A stretch of 64,000 nt of DNA. It comes from Nitrincola iocasae. GTDB lineage: Bacteria > Pseudomonadota > Gammaproteobacteria > Pseudomonadales > Balneatricaceae. Where the stretch lies: NCBI RefSeq assembly GCF_008727795.1, contig NZ_CP044222.1, positions 1,054,001 to 1,118,000 on the forward strand, in the 5' to 3' direction. A model generated the notes under the pieces. The model was not told the origin of the DNA. It did no database searches and was given only the letters and a program-made list of their open reading frames with translations. Both the position numbers and the translations under genes were made by a program. Of this stretch, positions 23,771-32,986 are shown in pieces (the stretch's first letter is position 1; every line of letters starts with the position of its first letter).

Positions 23771-25423
23771 ATGTCAGGAATTAACCAGTACTTGAAGGAA
23801 AGGTTGTCTGAAATGGGTAATGCAACCTATATAGCACCAGATATTCCTGAAAAGAAACTAAATAATGCAGTTAATGCGTTTAAGTTTAATGGGGATCCAG
23901 CATCTATTATAGGTATCTGTGATAATACAACATTTAAAAGTGCCAAGGAGGGTTTTCTACTTACTGGACTAAAAATTGTTTTTAAAGAGGTTTTTGAAAA
24001 TCCTATTGAGATATATTATGAAAATATAGATTCTGTAGACTATATTTTAGATGTTCAGCTAGATAGTAAAGGGAAGGAGAAAAGAGATGAGTCTTTAAGG
24101 TTTAATTTAAAAAGTGGTGATGTGGTCAATGTAAAATATGGATCAGAAGTTGCGCGAGATAAATTGGCGGAAATTATCAATGATGTTATTAGTAAATATG
24201 ATGGCTATGAAGAGCAGAATCAATTAGAGCCTATAGAGAATTTGTCTGAATTACTAAAAGTTGCATACATAAAAATAATTGTAAATATGGCTTTTGATAA
24301 TGATGGTGAAGTTGATGATAGAGAATTTGCTGAGATTCTACAATTAATGACTCGTCTTAATTTAAATTTAGAGTCTAGAAATGAAATTCGTCTGTATATT
24401 GGATCAATTGATAATATTGAGTTGGTGAAAGACTTGGTATCTGTAATTAGATCGCAAAGCCCAGATGGTATGGAGAAGTCCATACAAATATCACTTGTAA
24501 AAGACCTCATAAGTATTAACTCTTCTTTAACTAAAACTGATGCTATAAATTTTTCATTTCTTCAAAAAAACCGAGAGCTGTTTGAAATATCAGATGAAGA
24601 AATTGAGTTGGCTCAGATGGCTATTGCTAATGATAGAAAAATACTTGATCGTTCCTATACAGATACAGCTATCACAAAAAGTCTCAAAGAGTTGAGTGCT
24701 AAAGCTGGTGCTGTAGGCGTACCGCTAGGCGCAGTTTATCTTTCTGGGTCAGTAATGGGTCTTTCAGCAGCAGGTATGACTTCTGGACTTGCAACACTGG
24801 GAATGGGTGGTGTTCTTGGTTTTTCTAGCATGGCTACAGGGATAGGTGCCGCTATTATCCTGGGTGTTGTGGCGTACAAGGGCATAAAGCACTTGACTGG
24901 TTCGGGTGTTGATGAAGGAGATAAACGCAGAGAAATCATGTTGCAAGAAGTAATCCGACAGAGTCAACGAACGATTAACATGGTTATCGAGGATATTAAC
25001 TTTCTTACCAAGGAACTATCTAGTGCGTTGGCATCTGAGCATGTTACTAAGGAGAGGTTAGAGCAACTAGCAGCTAAATTATCTCAGTTTATAAGAGCCT
25101 CTCAAGTTGTTGGTTCTAAGACAGAGCAAGCGGAGACTGAGCGTGCTCGGTTAAAATCACCTGAGTATTTAGACGTAGACCGTCTAAAAGCTCTAACTTC
25201 AGATCATGACAAAAGTAAATATTTTGATTTTGTTATGGGCTATTACAAAGAAGATATCCTTAAAGAAGTAAAGGAAGGTGTTGTAGTGGAGCGACAATCA
25301 CATCGACTTATCAAGAGTAGTAATTCCAAAGAGATGGAGCAATTAGGACAAGTGTTTGAGTTGTTGGATTATGCCTCTACTCAATCTGCAATAAAAGGAA
25401 AATTAAAAGGATTTTTTTCGTAA
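23771..25423 (+). CDS. PH-like / TerB-like domain protein with Gly-rich membrane segment
   Basis: A 550-residue protein. Residues about 35-140 look like a bacterial PH domain (FLLTGLKIVFKE, then a SVDYIL segment). About 160-250 resemble a TerB-type helical domain (LLKVAYIKIIVNMAFDNDGE, then DDREFAEIL). About 315-375 are Gly/Ala-rich and hydrophobic and could span or insert into a membrane (GLATLGMGGVLGFSSMATGI). A coiled-coil tail follows. ATG 23771 is chosen over TTG 23765 because of TAAGGA 8 bp upstream. It overlaps the next gene by 1 bp (TAATG). Domain assignments are by eye and moderate. Confidence 0.65.
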   Translation: MSGINQYLKERLSEMGNATYIAPDIPEKKLNNAVNAFKFNGDPASIIGICDNTTFKSAKEGFLLTGLKIVFKEVFENPIEIYYENIDSVDYILDVQLDSKGKEKRDESLRFNLKSGDVVNVKYGSEVARDKLAEIINDVISKYDGYEEQNQLEPIENLSELLKVAYIKIIVNMAFDNDGEVDDREFAEILQLMTRLNLNLESRNEIRLYIGSIDNIELVKDLVSVIRSQSPDGMEKSIQISLVKDLISINSSLTKTDAINFSFLQKNRELFEISDEEIELAQMAIANDRKILDRSYTDTAITKSLKELSAKAGAVGVPLGAVYLSGSVMGLSAAGMTSGLATLGMGGVLGFSSMATGIGAAIILGVVAYKGIKHLTGSGVDEGDKRREIMLQEVIRQSQRTINMVIEDINFLTKELSSALASEHVTKERLEQLAAKLSQFIRASQVVGSKTEQAETERARLKSPEYLDVDRLKALTSDHDKSKYFDFVMGYYKEDILKEVKEGVVVERQSHRLIKSSNSKEMEQLGQVFELLDYASTQSAIKGKLKGFFS

Positions 25424-26919
25424 TGTCTAAGCACAGAGAAGCTGCTGAATCACTGCTGGTACAGAAGCACCAGCAGTCTTCTGCTCAAAAAAAGCTCGGC
25501 GAACTTAAAAGTGGAGTAGACAGCCTTGCCAATACTCGCCAAGAAAATCTAAGTGCTTTTGATGAGCTTGATTCACAACTTGATATCTTGTTAGCTAGTA
25601 CAGGAGTTGAATTTGATGTTAGTGATCAATCCATTTCTGAAGAGGTTGCATTAGCATTAGCTGTCGATGAATTTCAAATCGAAGCTAAGCATCAAATTTC
25701 TTTATTAGAAATCGTTCAGAATGATGATCTTGATTGGGATGCCTATATGGCTTCAGTTCGTAAGTATTCGCATGAAAATCAAGTTGACCTTTCTAGCGAT
25801 CCCTTTCAAAACTTAATGACAGAATCTCAACGTATAGAGATTGAGAAGCGAATAGATAGTGATTTAACATACAAGGCAAGTAATTGCGATAAGTATGATT
25901 ATATGCTCGCTGTTACCTGTGGAATGATTGGCGGTTTAGTTGATGTTGTTTTTGTTGGTGTTCCAGGCCAAAGTATCATCGGTAAGGGGGCTGATAAAGT
26001 AGTAGATAATGCAACTATAAATGTAGCAAAATTGTTTGGTTGGCAGGGTGCAAGAGAAGGAAGCGATCCAAAAGCGAGTGCAATAGGTTTTTTAGAACGA
26101 AATTTTAAAGTTAATTATGATCAAACTCACTCTAATGCGGCTGGACCTAGAGGTACTGATGGTCAAATCAAAAACTTAACACCATTGAATCATCATATTA
26201 AAAGTCTCTCACACTCTCCAGATTTGATAGGTTTGCTTTTTTCAATAATTAATCAATTCACCAGTACATCCACCTTTATCAGTGATGGACGTTTAATTAC
26301 TATCGATACAGAAACCTTTGAATTACAAGGGGCGAATTTTCCCGCAAAAGTATTCTCTGGTTTCTGTAATTGGTTAGGACATCTTGCATCAGATATGGCT
26401 GGCTCTTCAGGATCTTCTGGTCGTGGAGCAGGTATACCTATACCTTTCTACTCTTTACTCCAATTTTTAGATTTTGGTGCGTTTGGGCAACATAGAGACA
26501 CTTTTGGAAAAGTTGCTGTTAAAGTGTTTGAACAAGGTTACGATTTTCGACATGGCTTGGCCTTGGCTGTGCCGGTTATGATTGCAGAGCTTCTAACTCG
26601 CATTTCATGGAGTTTCAAACAACGGCTATATCACAAAAAGGAGTGGAGCCAATGTTTGCCAGTAGGAGCAAACCCTGAATTAAGACGGATGCTTTTGGTC
26701 TCTCATGGAACCTTGTGTATGGTCGATGGCATTGACGCAGGCTTGCGATCAGGAGGCAATATTGTACAGTTTATGCTGCGTGCAAATATTTTGGCATGGG
26801 CACGTTTTGGTACTCTAGCCGTTAAAGAGCTTCGTGCTTGGTATTTAGCAGGTCGACTTGATATTGATGCAGCTAATGAGTATCTAGATGAAGAGTATAA
26901 AAAACTTTTGAATCCATAA
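25423..26919 (+). CDS. Hypothetical protein partner of the TerB-like protein, 498 aa
   Basis: Unknown family. Residues 1-65 form a coiled coil (KHREAAESLLVQKHQQSSAQ and beyond). About 165-190 is a hydrophobic segment (DYMLAVTCGMIGGLVDVVFV). About 300-345 has a Gly/Ser-rich stretch (SDMAGSSGSSGRGAGI). The C-terminal part has further amphipathic segments. No enzymatic motif is clear. It starts at the stop of the preceding gene (TAATG) and must be coupled to it. The pair stands alone between an AT-rich gap and the integrase gene, where cargo genes of islands usually sit. Confidence 0.6.
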   Translation: MSKHREAAESLLVQKHQQSSAQKKLGELKSGVDSLANTRQENLSAFDELDSQLDILLASTGVEFDVSDQSISEEVALALAVDEFQIEAKHQISLLEIVQNDDLDWDAYMASVRKYSHENQVDLSSDPFQNLMTESQRIEIEKRIDSDLTYKASNCDKYDYMLAVTCGMIGGLVDVVFVGVPGQSIIGKGADKVVDNATINVAKLFGWQGAREGSDPKASAIGFLERNFKVNYDQTHSNAAGPRGTDGQIKNLTPLNHHIKSLSHSPDLIGLLFSIINQFTSTSTFISDGRLITIDTETFELQGANFPAKVFSGFCNWLGHLASDMAGSSGSSGRGAGIPIPFYSLLQFLDFGAFGQHRDTFGKVAVKVFEQGYDFRHGLALAVPVMIAELLTRISWSFKQRLYHKKEWSQCLPVGANPELRRMLLVSHGTLCMVDGIDAGLRSGGNIVQFMLRANILAWARFGTLAVKELRAWYLAGRLDIDAANEYLDEEYKKLLNP

Positions 26920-26982
26920 TTTGTACTAGCTCATAGCTGAACCACGGTATCCTCTAACAACTGAACAGTAATGAGTTGATGG

Positions 26983-28344
26983 TTAGTCTGCCTGCATTCC
27001 AAAGTGTCCAGTAATAACATTACTGCCTTCTGGTTGGGCTAATATTGTCAGGCGTTGACCCAGCACCTCCCAAGCATGCCGCATTTCCTTCGCATATGAG
27101 TATCGCTGATACGTCCTTTTGATTTTATTTTGCTCCGTATGGTTCAGACAGCGATCCGCTACTTCTGGAAGTATTCCTGCCTCAACCATCATCGTGGCAG
27201 CCGTTCTTCGTAGGTCATGCGGTGTCCACTTACCACCTGGCAGTATCAGGGCTTGGCTGTTTTGACTGCGGCCTTTTAACTTTGTTTGATCAGGCTGTCG
27301 TTGCCTGTCCTGAAGTTGCTTGTTAATCGTTTTAGGGCAAAGTGCCCCTGTATCGTGTCTATTTGGAAAACACCAGCGGCTAGCGCCTGTAATCTCATAC
27401 AAGAATTGGAATTGCTCCACGGCGAATGCTGATAACTGTATTGTGTGTGATTTGCCGTTTTTAGTGGTCGGCATAAACCATTCACACTTCTCAAGATCGA
27501 TATTAGACCACTCAGCTGTCATCAACTCACCAATCCTACAGCCGGTGGATAAGGCTATCCATACCGCGATCTTTGTTGTTAGTGCCAGCCCTGATTCAGG
27601 CAGGAGTTTGACGAGTAATTTTAGCTCATCTTCAGATAGGACTCTGTCACGTTCAACGCTCTGACCGCCTATATTGAATTTGCTAATAGCAGCTGTTGGA
27701 TCAGCATCGACAATTTCCCTAACAACAGCAAATTTGAACATCTGCCGAATACTTGAGAAAGCCACTTTAGCCATGCGTGGAGTGTTTCTGGCCAAAAAGA
27801 CATCTGTTATTTCGGTAATGTGTCGGCGTCGCACATCCTCTGCAGCGAGCTTACCTATTTTTGGCAGGATATCCCTGGTGAACAAGCGCCTCATTTCTGC
27901 ACCTTGGTCTTTGCGTCTGATTAGATCAACGCTGGCCCAGTGTTCGAAAAGGTCATTCACCGTCATCCGGCTTCTGTGAAGTTGGTTTTCTCGTTCTAGT
28001 TTGATCCATTCGGCTTCAAGCTTTGCTTTTTGTAGCTGCTCTTCGGCTTCGAAGTGCAGTCGTATATCTGTTATGCCCTGCTTGTGGAGCCCAGCAAGCT
28101 CTTTTGCCTTGAAGCGTGCTTGCGTCAGTGTCATGCCGCCAGGCTTTTCTTCTCGGCTATAATTTCCAATAGGCATACGGTCGCGCTTTCCATTACTGTC
28201 GGTGTAACGGAAATAGAAAGATCTTGCCCCGGAAGGTGCAATCCGGGCGACTAGTGCACCATGCCCCCTGACTACTGTTTCATTGAGCCAGCGATCTTTG
28301 GTATCAGGTTTTGAATTGATTTGTCGATCGGTGATTATTGCCAT
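26983..28344 (-). CDS. Tyrosine recombinase/integrase (P4 type, DUF4102 N-terminus)
   Basis: A 453-residue integrase with the N-terminal DUF4102 arm-binding segment (SFYFRYTDSNGKRDRMPIG), a core-binding SAM-like domain (about 115-205) and the catalytic domain. Catalytic residues visible are the Arg in STGCRIGEL, the HxxR set in HDLRRTAATMM, a His in LNHTEQNKIK and a Tyr in RTYQRYSYAKE. It lies 175 bp from the tRNA-Pro 3' fragment at 28519-28564 and points into the island. It would integrate and excise the island at tRNA-Pro. Confidence 0.95.
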   Translation of the reverse strand: MAIITDRQINSKPDTKDRWLNETVVRGHGALVARIAPSGARSFYFRYTDSNGKRDRMPIGNYSREEKPGGMTLTQARFKAKELAGLHKQGITDIRLHFEAEEQLQKAKLEAEWIKLERENQLHRSRMTVNDLFEHWASVDLIRRKDQGAEMRRLFTRDILPKIGKLAAEDVRRRHITEITDVFLARNTPRMAKVAFSSIRQMFKFAVVREIVDADPTAAISKFNIGGQSVERDRVLSEDELKLLVKLLPESGLALTTKIAVWIALSTGCRIGELMTAEWSNIDLEKCEWFMPTTKNGKSHTIQLSAFAVEQFQFLYEITGASRWCFPNRHDTGALCPKTINKQLQDRQRQPDQTKLKGRSQNSQALILPGGKWTPHDLRRTAATMMVEAGILPEVADRCLNHTEQNKIKRTYQRYSYAKEMRHAWEVLGQRLTILAQPEGSNVITGHFGMQAD

Positions 28345-28518
28345 CTTTATCTCTATTCTCGTGACCGTTCCGTGACCGTTTGAGATTAGCTTAACTGGTA
28401 TTTATTGAAAAGTCTTGGGATTTAAAAAAAGAAAAATATCAAGTAAGCTGCTGAATATAAAGTATTTATTGTGTTTTTATGGAATGTGCTGGAATGCCAT
28501 GGAAATGAAAAATTTATT

Positions 28519-28564
28519 CATGGGGTGCAAGGGGTCGGAGGTTCAAATCCTCCCGTCCCGACCA
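28519..28564 (+). other. Attachment site: 3' portion of tRNA-Pro(GGG)
   Basis: The 46 bases from CATGGGG to the CCA end contain the anticodon GGG region, a T-arm (GGAGG-TTCAAAT-CCTCC at 28537-28553), an acceptor strand CGTCCCG (54-60 of 285xx) and ACCA. From memory this matches the 3' half of E. coli proL, which recognises CCC codons. No 5' half precedes it, so it is not a complete tRNA. With the integrase gene 175 bp away it is read as the island's right attachment site; the intact tRNA is expected at the far left end of the island. Confidence 0.85.
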
Positions 28565-28615
28565 ATTTATGTCCTTATTTTTCGTCGTCATGAACCCGGT
28601 CTTCGGGTGTTCTTG

Positions 28616-28744
28616 TTCGCTCGCTGAGCGAGCTCCTACATAGGTTGATGATTGCTGTAGGAGCCCGGTCCCCGGGCGAAACTCGCGGAGCGAGGTTCCA
28701 CAAGGGGTCGCGGAAATAATGTTGGAGCCCGGTCCCCGGGCGAA
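28616..28744. repeat. REP/BIME cluster, mixed orientations
   Basis: It contains an inverted-orientation unit (TCGCTGAGCGAGCTCCTACA, ending 28640), a forward unit TGTAGGAGCCCGGTCCCCGG at 28656-28680, an inverted relative at 28682-28703 (CTCGCGGAGCGAGGTTCCAC) and another forward unit at 28721-28744. Each is a short palindrome with a conserved GTAGGAG head and GCGAA tail. It is the first of many such clusters and begins only about 50 bp right of the island boundary. Confidence 0.85.
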
Positions 28745-28811
28745 ACATCACATCCAAATCTCACCTCTGGACGTAACACAGGTTGAATTAACCTGATGAA
28801 GTACTAATCTT

Positions 28812-28955
28812 ATGTCTGAACCTACACAAAACAACACTACAGCGACACCTCATCGGCTACCCTGTCGTGGTTGCCTGCCTGATTGCAGCAATTACTCAAC
28901 CTGTAACGGTATGCCATGGCGAGTGGATAGCCCTCCAAAAAACAAAATTAACTGA
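28812..28955 (+). CDS. Small Cys-rich protein upstream of ilvD, 47 aa
   Basis: ATG 28812 to TGA 28955 encodes 47 residues with a Cys set PCRGCLPDCSNYSTCNGMPW; Cys spacings (CxxC, then C, then C) suggest a small metal- or cluster-binding protein. It ends 11 bp before the ilvD start, so it is likely cotranscribed. I do not know its family. IlvD carries an Fe-S cluster, so a link to cluster handling is possible but is inference. Confidence 0.55.
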   Translation: MSEPTQNNTTATPHRLPCRGCLPDCSNYSTCNGMPWRVDSPPKNKIN

Positions 28956-28966
28956 GTTAAAAACCC

Positions 28967-30643
28967 ATGTTAGAAGATAAGCGTCGTCGTTATTCCTCAC
29001 AAGTGGTTGATGGTGTTGGAAAATCAGCCAGTCGCGCCATGCTAAGGGCCGTTGGTTTCACTGACGATGACTTTCTGAAACCCCAGGTAGGCATTGCTTC
29101 TACCTGGAGTAACCTCACTCCCTGCAATATGCACATCAATCGGCTGGCTGAAGAAGCGGCGGCGGGTGCAGATGCGGCTGGGGGAAAATCCTTGATCTTC
29201 AATACTATTACTGTGTCAGATGGCATAGCCAATGGTACTGAAGGTATGAAGTATTCACTGGTGTCTCGCGAAGTGATTGCGGATTCTATAGAGACAGTTG
29301 CAGGTTGTGAGGGCTTTGATGGTCTTGTGGCCATCGGTGGTTGCGACAAAAACATGCCAGGCTGTCTGATGGGGCTAGCAAGATTGAACCGCCCGGCTGT
29401 ATTTGTATACGGGGGCACCATACTGCCGGGTGAAAATCACACGGATATTATCTCTGTGTTCGAAGCCGTAGGTGCGCATGCACAGGGCAAGATGGACCTG
29501 ATAGAGGTAAAACAGATCGAAGAAACAGCGATTCCTGGGGCGGGTTCCTGCGGAGGCATGTACACAGCCAACACCATGGCATCAGCGATAGAGGCCATGG
29601 GTATGAGCCTGCCGGGCAGTTCGGCGCAGAATGCCGTGTCAGCGAACAAGCTTGAGGATTGCCAGGCCGCGGGGGCGGCGGTGCTCAATCTTCTTGAAAG
29701 TGATATCAAACCGTCTGACATTATGACCCGTGAAGCCTTCGAGAATGCGATCACTGTCGTTATTGCGCTCGGCGGCTCGACCAATGCGGTGCTACACCTG
29801 TTAGCCATGGCCAGTACGGTAGGTGTGGCGTTGGCTTTGGAGGACTTTGCCGAGATAGGTAAGCGAGTTCCTGTGCTGGCAGACTTGCGACCCAGTGGCC
29901 ATTACATGATGTCGGAACTGGTCGCGATTGGTGGTATTCAGCCGCTGTTGAAAATGTTGCTGGATCGGGGGTTACTGCATGGCGATTGCTTGACTGTGAC
30001 TGGGCGGACCTTGTCCGAGAATCTATCTGACGTTGCACCCTATCCGGAAGATCAGGATATCATTCATGCCTTCGATAACCCCATCAAGGCCGATAGTCAC
30101 TTGCGCATCCTCTACGGTAATCTGGCTCCCACGGGTGCTGTAGCGAAAATTACCGGCAAGGAGGGCACCCATTTTACCGGGCGTGCACGGGTGTTCCATT
30201 CTGAAGAAGAGGCCCAGACACGGATTCTGGATGGCACAGTTGTCGCCGGTGATGTGCTGGTGATTCGCTACGAAGGCCCGAAAGGCGGGCCGGGTATGCG
30301 GGAAATGCTCAGTCCAACCTCGGCGATCATGGGGAGAGGGCTTGGAAGTGACGTAGCATTAATTACTGATGGTCGCTTTTCCGGAGGGAGCCATGGTTTT
30401 GTAGTAGGTCATATCACTCCTGAAGCCGCGGAAGGTGGTCCCATCGCCCTGGTTGAAGAGGGTGACACCATCACTATTGATGCGGTTGCAAACCGGATTG
30501 AACTGGACGTTTCGGATCAAGAACTAGACCGCAGGCGCCAGTCCTGGCAAGCCCCTGGCCCCAGATTCATCAGAGGCGTGCTGGCAAAATACGCACGTAC
30601 CGTCGGCTCAGCCTCCAAGGGCGCAGTGACCGACCTTCCCTGA
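28967..30643 (+). CDS. ilvD: Dihydroxy-acid dehydratase
   Basis: A 558-residue IlvD/Edd-family enzyme that converts dihydroxy-acids to 2-oxo-acids in isoleucine and valine synthesis. Cluster-binding Cys residues are in GCDKNMPG (about 122-129) and GAGSCGGMYTANTMASAIEA (about 190-209). The C-terminal catalytic region has GPKGGPGMREMLSPTSAIMG and LITDGRFSGGSHGFVVGHIT with the essential Ser. Length and motifs are normal. A REP element begins 2 bp after its stop and could stabilise or terminate the transcript. This is chromosomal housekeeping DNA. Confidence 0.97.
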   Translation: MLEDKRRRYSSQVVDGVGKSASRAMLRAVGFTDDDFLKPQVGIASTWSNLTPCNMHINRLAEEAAAGADAAGGKSLIFNTITVSDGIANGTEGMKYSLVSREVIADSIETVAGCEGFDGLVAIGGCDKNMPGCLMGLARLNRPAVFVYGGTILPGENHTDIISVFEAVGAHAQGKMDLIEVKQIEETAIPGAGSCGGMYTANTMASAIEAMGMSLPGSSAQNAVSANKLEDCQAAGAAVLNLLESDIKPSDIMTREAFENAITVVIALGGSTNAVLHLLAMASTVGVALALEDFAEIGKRVPVLADLRPSGHYMMSELVAIGGIQPLLKMLLDRGLLHGDCLTVTGRTLSENLSDVAPYPEDQDIIHAFDNPIKADSHLRILYGNLAPTGAVAKITGKEGTHFTGRARVFHSEEEAQTRILDGTVVAGDVLVIRYEGPKGGPGMREMLSPTSAIMGRGLGSDVALITDGRFSGGSHGFVVGHITPEAAEGGPIALVEEGDTITIDAVANRIELDVSDQELDRRRQSWQAPGPRFIRGVLAKYARTVGSASKGAVTDLP

Positions 30644-30644
30644 T

Positions 30645-30669
30645 TGTAGGAGCCCGGTCTCCGGGCGAA
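30645..30669 (+). repeat. Single REP element after ilvD
   Basis: TGTAGGAGCCCGGTCTCCGG followed by GCGAA, starting 2 bp after the ilvD stop. The CCCGG/CCGGG arms pair over a short loop and an A-rich tract follows, so it could act as a 3' stabiliser. Confidence 0.85.
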
Positions 30670-30867
30670 AAATTTCTTACTGAAACTCCAACCTTGTTCA
30701 CGTGAATAGTTAACTTAGGCACGGTAGTGTTTAAGAATATTGATGTGTGTCATGTTTTGTATTGATATATCACTTTTGTCTAAACAGTAGAGCTGGTTAG
30801 ACGGTAATACGTTGCTTTAAAATGGCCGTTTTATTATGTCAGTGTTCGTATTAATCAAGGAGGTTAC

Positions 30868-32976
30868 ATGAAGGGTTTCAAAAAGAGTTTGCTTTGTGCC
30901 GCTATTTTTTCTGTAGTTGGCGGCACAGTGAACGCTGCAAACACCATTGACATGGTTGTAGCTATAGATGAAAGTGGTTCGATGTCTGGTGAACACAATG
31001 CATTTATTGGCTCATATATTCAGAATCTGGACAATGTTTTGAACACCCAGCAAGTCACTGTCAATCGCTATGGCTTGGGCGGTTTTGGTGGGAGTATCGG
31101 TCAGCTTTCCTCTGCCAATGAGGCTGGACGTGAAACGGGCTCTGCGCTTTATCGACATTTTAATCTTTCGAGTGGAGTTGATTCAATTTGGGGAACGGCG
31201 AATGATTTCAATTCGGTAACATCCCAACTTCAAACTTCTGGTGGAACGGAAGATGGTTACCGGATGGTGGACTATGTATTACGTAACTATCAGTTTCGAA
31301 ACAGTGCTGGAGCATCAATTTTTCTGATTACTGATGAAGACCGCGATGTCGATACTGATGGCACACCAGCGACTAGCGGGCTCCCGCAAGGCCAGACAAT
31401 ATATAACAACAGTGGCACCCCTTCTTCGATTTCTGCGGCTAATATGCCGGTGATGCAGCAGATGCTGTCGGATAAAAACATTGTACTGCATAGCGTAGTT
31501 GATCAGCGTTTCACCGATAGCCAGGGTAATACGGCGATTGCTGTAGTCGGTGCCGATCCTACGACGGGTTTCGCCTTCGTTAAAGATCCAGTGACAGGTG
31601 TGGTTACCAAGGTGCAGGGCTATGTCCGCATTAATAGCTTTGATACCACCGATAGTGACTACAGTGAGCTTTCTTTGGCAACCGGCGGTACAGTGATGGA
31701 TATTAGTGAGTTACGAAGTGTCTACACAGACGTAACCGCACTGAACTCTCTTTCTCAGGAATTGGCAAAAATCGTAGCTTCGATTTCCCAAGGTCAGGGG
31801 ACTGTGGTTGGTGTTGATTGTAGCGTTGCAACGGGTCCGGCGAGAAACTTGTGTGCGGCATTGTTGGGATCTTCACAGCTTTCTTCGGTACGCCCGAGCG
31901 GAACTAATGCTCAGATGCAGGCACAACTTAATCAGATGTTACCGCATGCGACCCTGGCAGGACGAGCTGCAATCCTGCGTGGTGGCTCACAGTATCGACG
32001 CATCCTGTTCAGCCGAATTACCAGTGCTCGACAAGGTTTACGTGCATCTTCAGTTCCACTGTCGCTTACGGGTGGAAACGGATTCAATATCAGTGACACA
32101 GCATTAGCCGGAATTGGCAGCACAGGTGGTGGTGCCAGTGCTGACAGTGCAAGCGATATAAACTTCTTTGTTCGCGGTACCTATGGAGAAGCGCGTCAGT
32201 CCACTGATGCAGGCATTAATGGTTACAACTCTGAAACCTATAGCATCGCCTTAGGGGCTGATACACAAATTAACAAAAACGTCCTGCTTGGTGCGTCTCT
32301 CGGTTATATTTCCACCGACTCCGATGTGCGTGGTATCGAGGGCAGTGGTTCAGATGCCAACACCTATATGCTTTCAACCTATGGTTCCTATGAGTTTTCT
32401 CCCTCCTGGTATCTTGATGGGGTATTAAGCTATGGCCACGTTACCTTAGATACTACGCGCACGGTTGCAGGAGATCGTCTGGTAGGTGATACCCATGCCG
32501 ACCAGTGGAACCTATCCGTCGGTGTGACCAGAGAAATGGAGGTTAGTGATCTGGTCACCCTGAGACCTTTTGGTCAATTGCATTATGCCAATGTGTCCAT
32601 CGATGGCTACAGTGAAAAAGGTGGCGCTGCTGCGTTACTCTATGGTGGCAACACAATCGAATCTTTGGTTTCAGAGATTGGTATTGGGGCGGAGCGTCAG
32701 TTGAACAACGGGTGGGCTGTTAATGGTAGCTTGGCCTGGGAACACGAGTTTAATAATGACAGTCGATCTATTAGGACAGCATTCGTTGATGATCCGGCAA
32801 ATACCATTTTTCAGGTGAAGGGAATTGACGGACAGCGTGACTACGGGCGAGTTTCATTTGGTGTTAGTAAGGTCATTGAGCGTGAACGATCATTCTATTT
32901 CAACGTTGATAGTGTAGTCGGCAATAGCGACTACAGTGACTACACGCTGGAACTCAAGTACCGTCAGAGCTTCTAG
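30868..32976 (+). CDS. Surface protein: von Willebrand A domain plus autotransporter barrel
   Basis: A 702-residue exported protein. It has a signal peptide of 23 residues (SLLCAAIFSVVGGTVNA), then a VWA domain (about 27-300) with the MIDAS motif DESGS (D34, S36, S38) and a TGG later. A linker follows, then a C-terminal autotransporter beta-barrel (about 430-702) beginning INFFVRGTYGEARQ and ending with the aromatic Phe (LELKYRQSF). Metal-dependent adhesion at the cell surface is the likely role. A GGAGG Shine-Dalgarno lies 8 bp before ATG 30868. A strong terminator follows the gene. Confidence 0.88.
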   Translation: MKGFKKSLLCAAIFSVVGGTVNAANTIDMVVAIDESGSMSGEHNAFIGSYIQNLDNVLNTQQVTVNRYGLGGFGGSIGQLSSANEAGRETGSALYRHFNLSSGVDSIWGTANDFNSVTSQLQTSGGTEDGYRMVDYVLRNYQFRNSAGASIFLITDEDRDVDTDGTPATSGLPQGQTIYNNSGTPSSISAANMPVMQQMLSDKNIVLHSVVDQRFTDSQGNTAIAVVGADPTTGFAFVKDPVTGVVTKVQGYVRINSFDTTDSDYSELSLATGGTVMDISELRSVYTDVTALNSLSQELAKIVASISQGQGTVVGVDCSVATGPARNLCAALLGSSQLSSVRPSGTNAQMQAQLNQMLPHATLAGRAAILRGGSQYRRILFSRITSARQGLRASSVPLSLTGGNGFNISDTALAGIGSTGGGASADSASDINFFVRGTYGEARQSTDAGINGYNSETYSIALGADTQINKNVLLGASLGYISTDSDVRGIEGSGSDANTYMLSTYGSYEFSPSWYLDGVLSYGHVTLDTTRTVAGDRLVGDTHADQWNLSVGVTREMEVSDLVTLRPFGQLHYANVSIDGYSEKGGAAALLYGGNTIESLVSEIGIGAERQLNNGWAVNGSLAWEHEFNNDSRSIRTAFVDDPANTIFQVKGIDGQRDYGRVSFGVSKVIERERSFYFNVDSVVGNSDYSDYTLELKYRQSF

Positions 32977-32986
32977 ATCAGTGTCC

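Noticed and set aside
28519..28564. Complete tRNA-Pro gene
   Set aside because: The D-arm and the 5' acceptor strand are missing upstream; only the 3' part is present.
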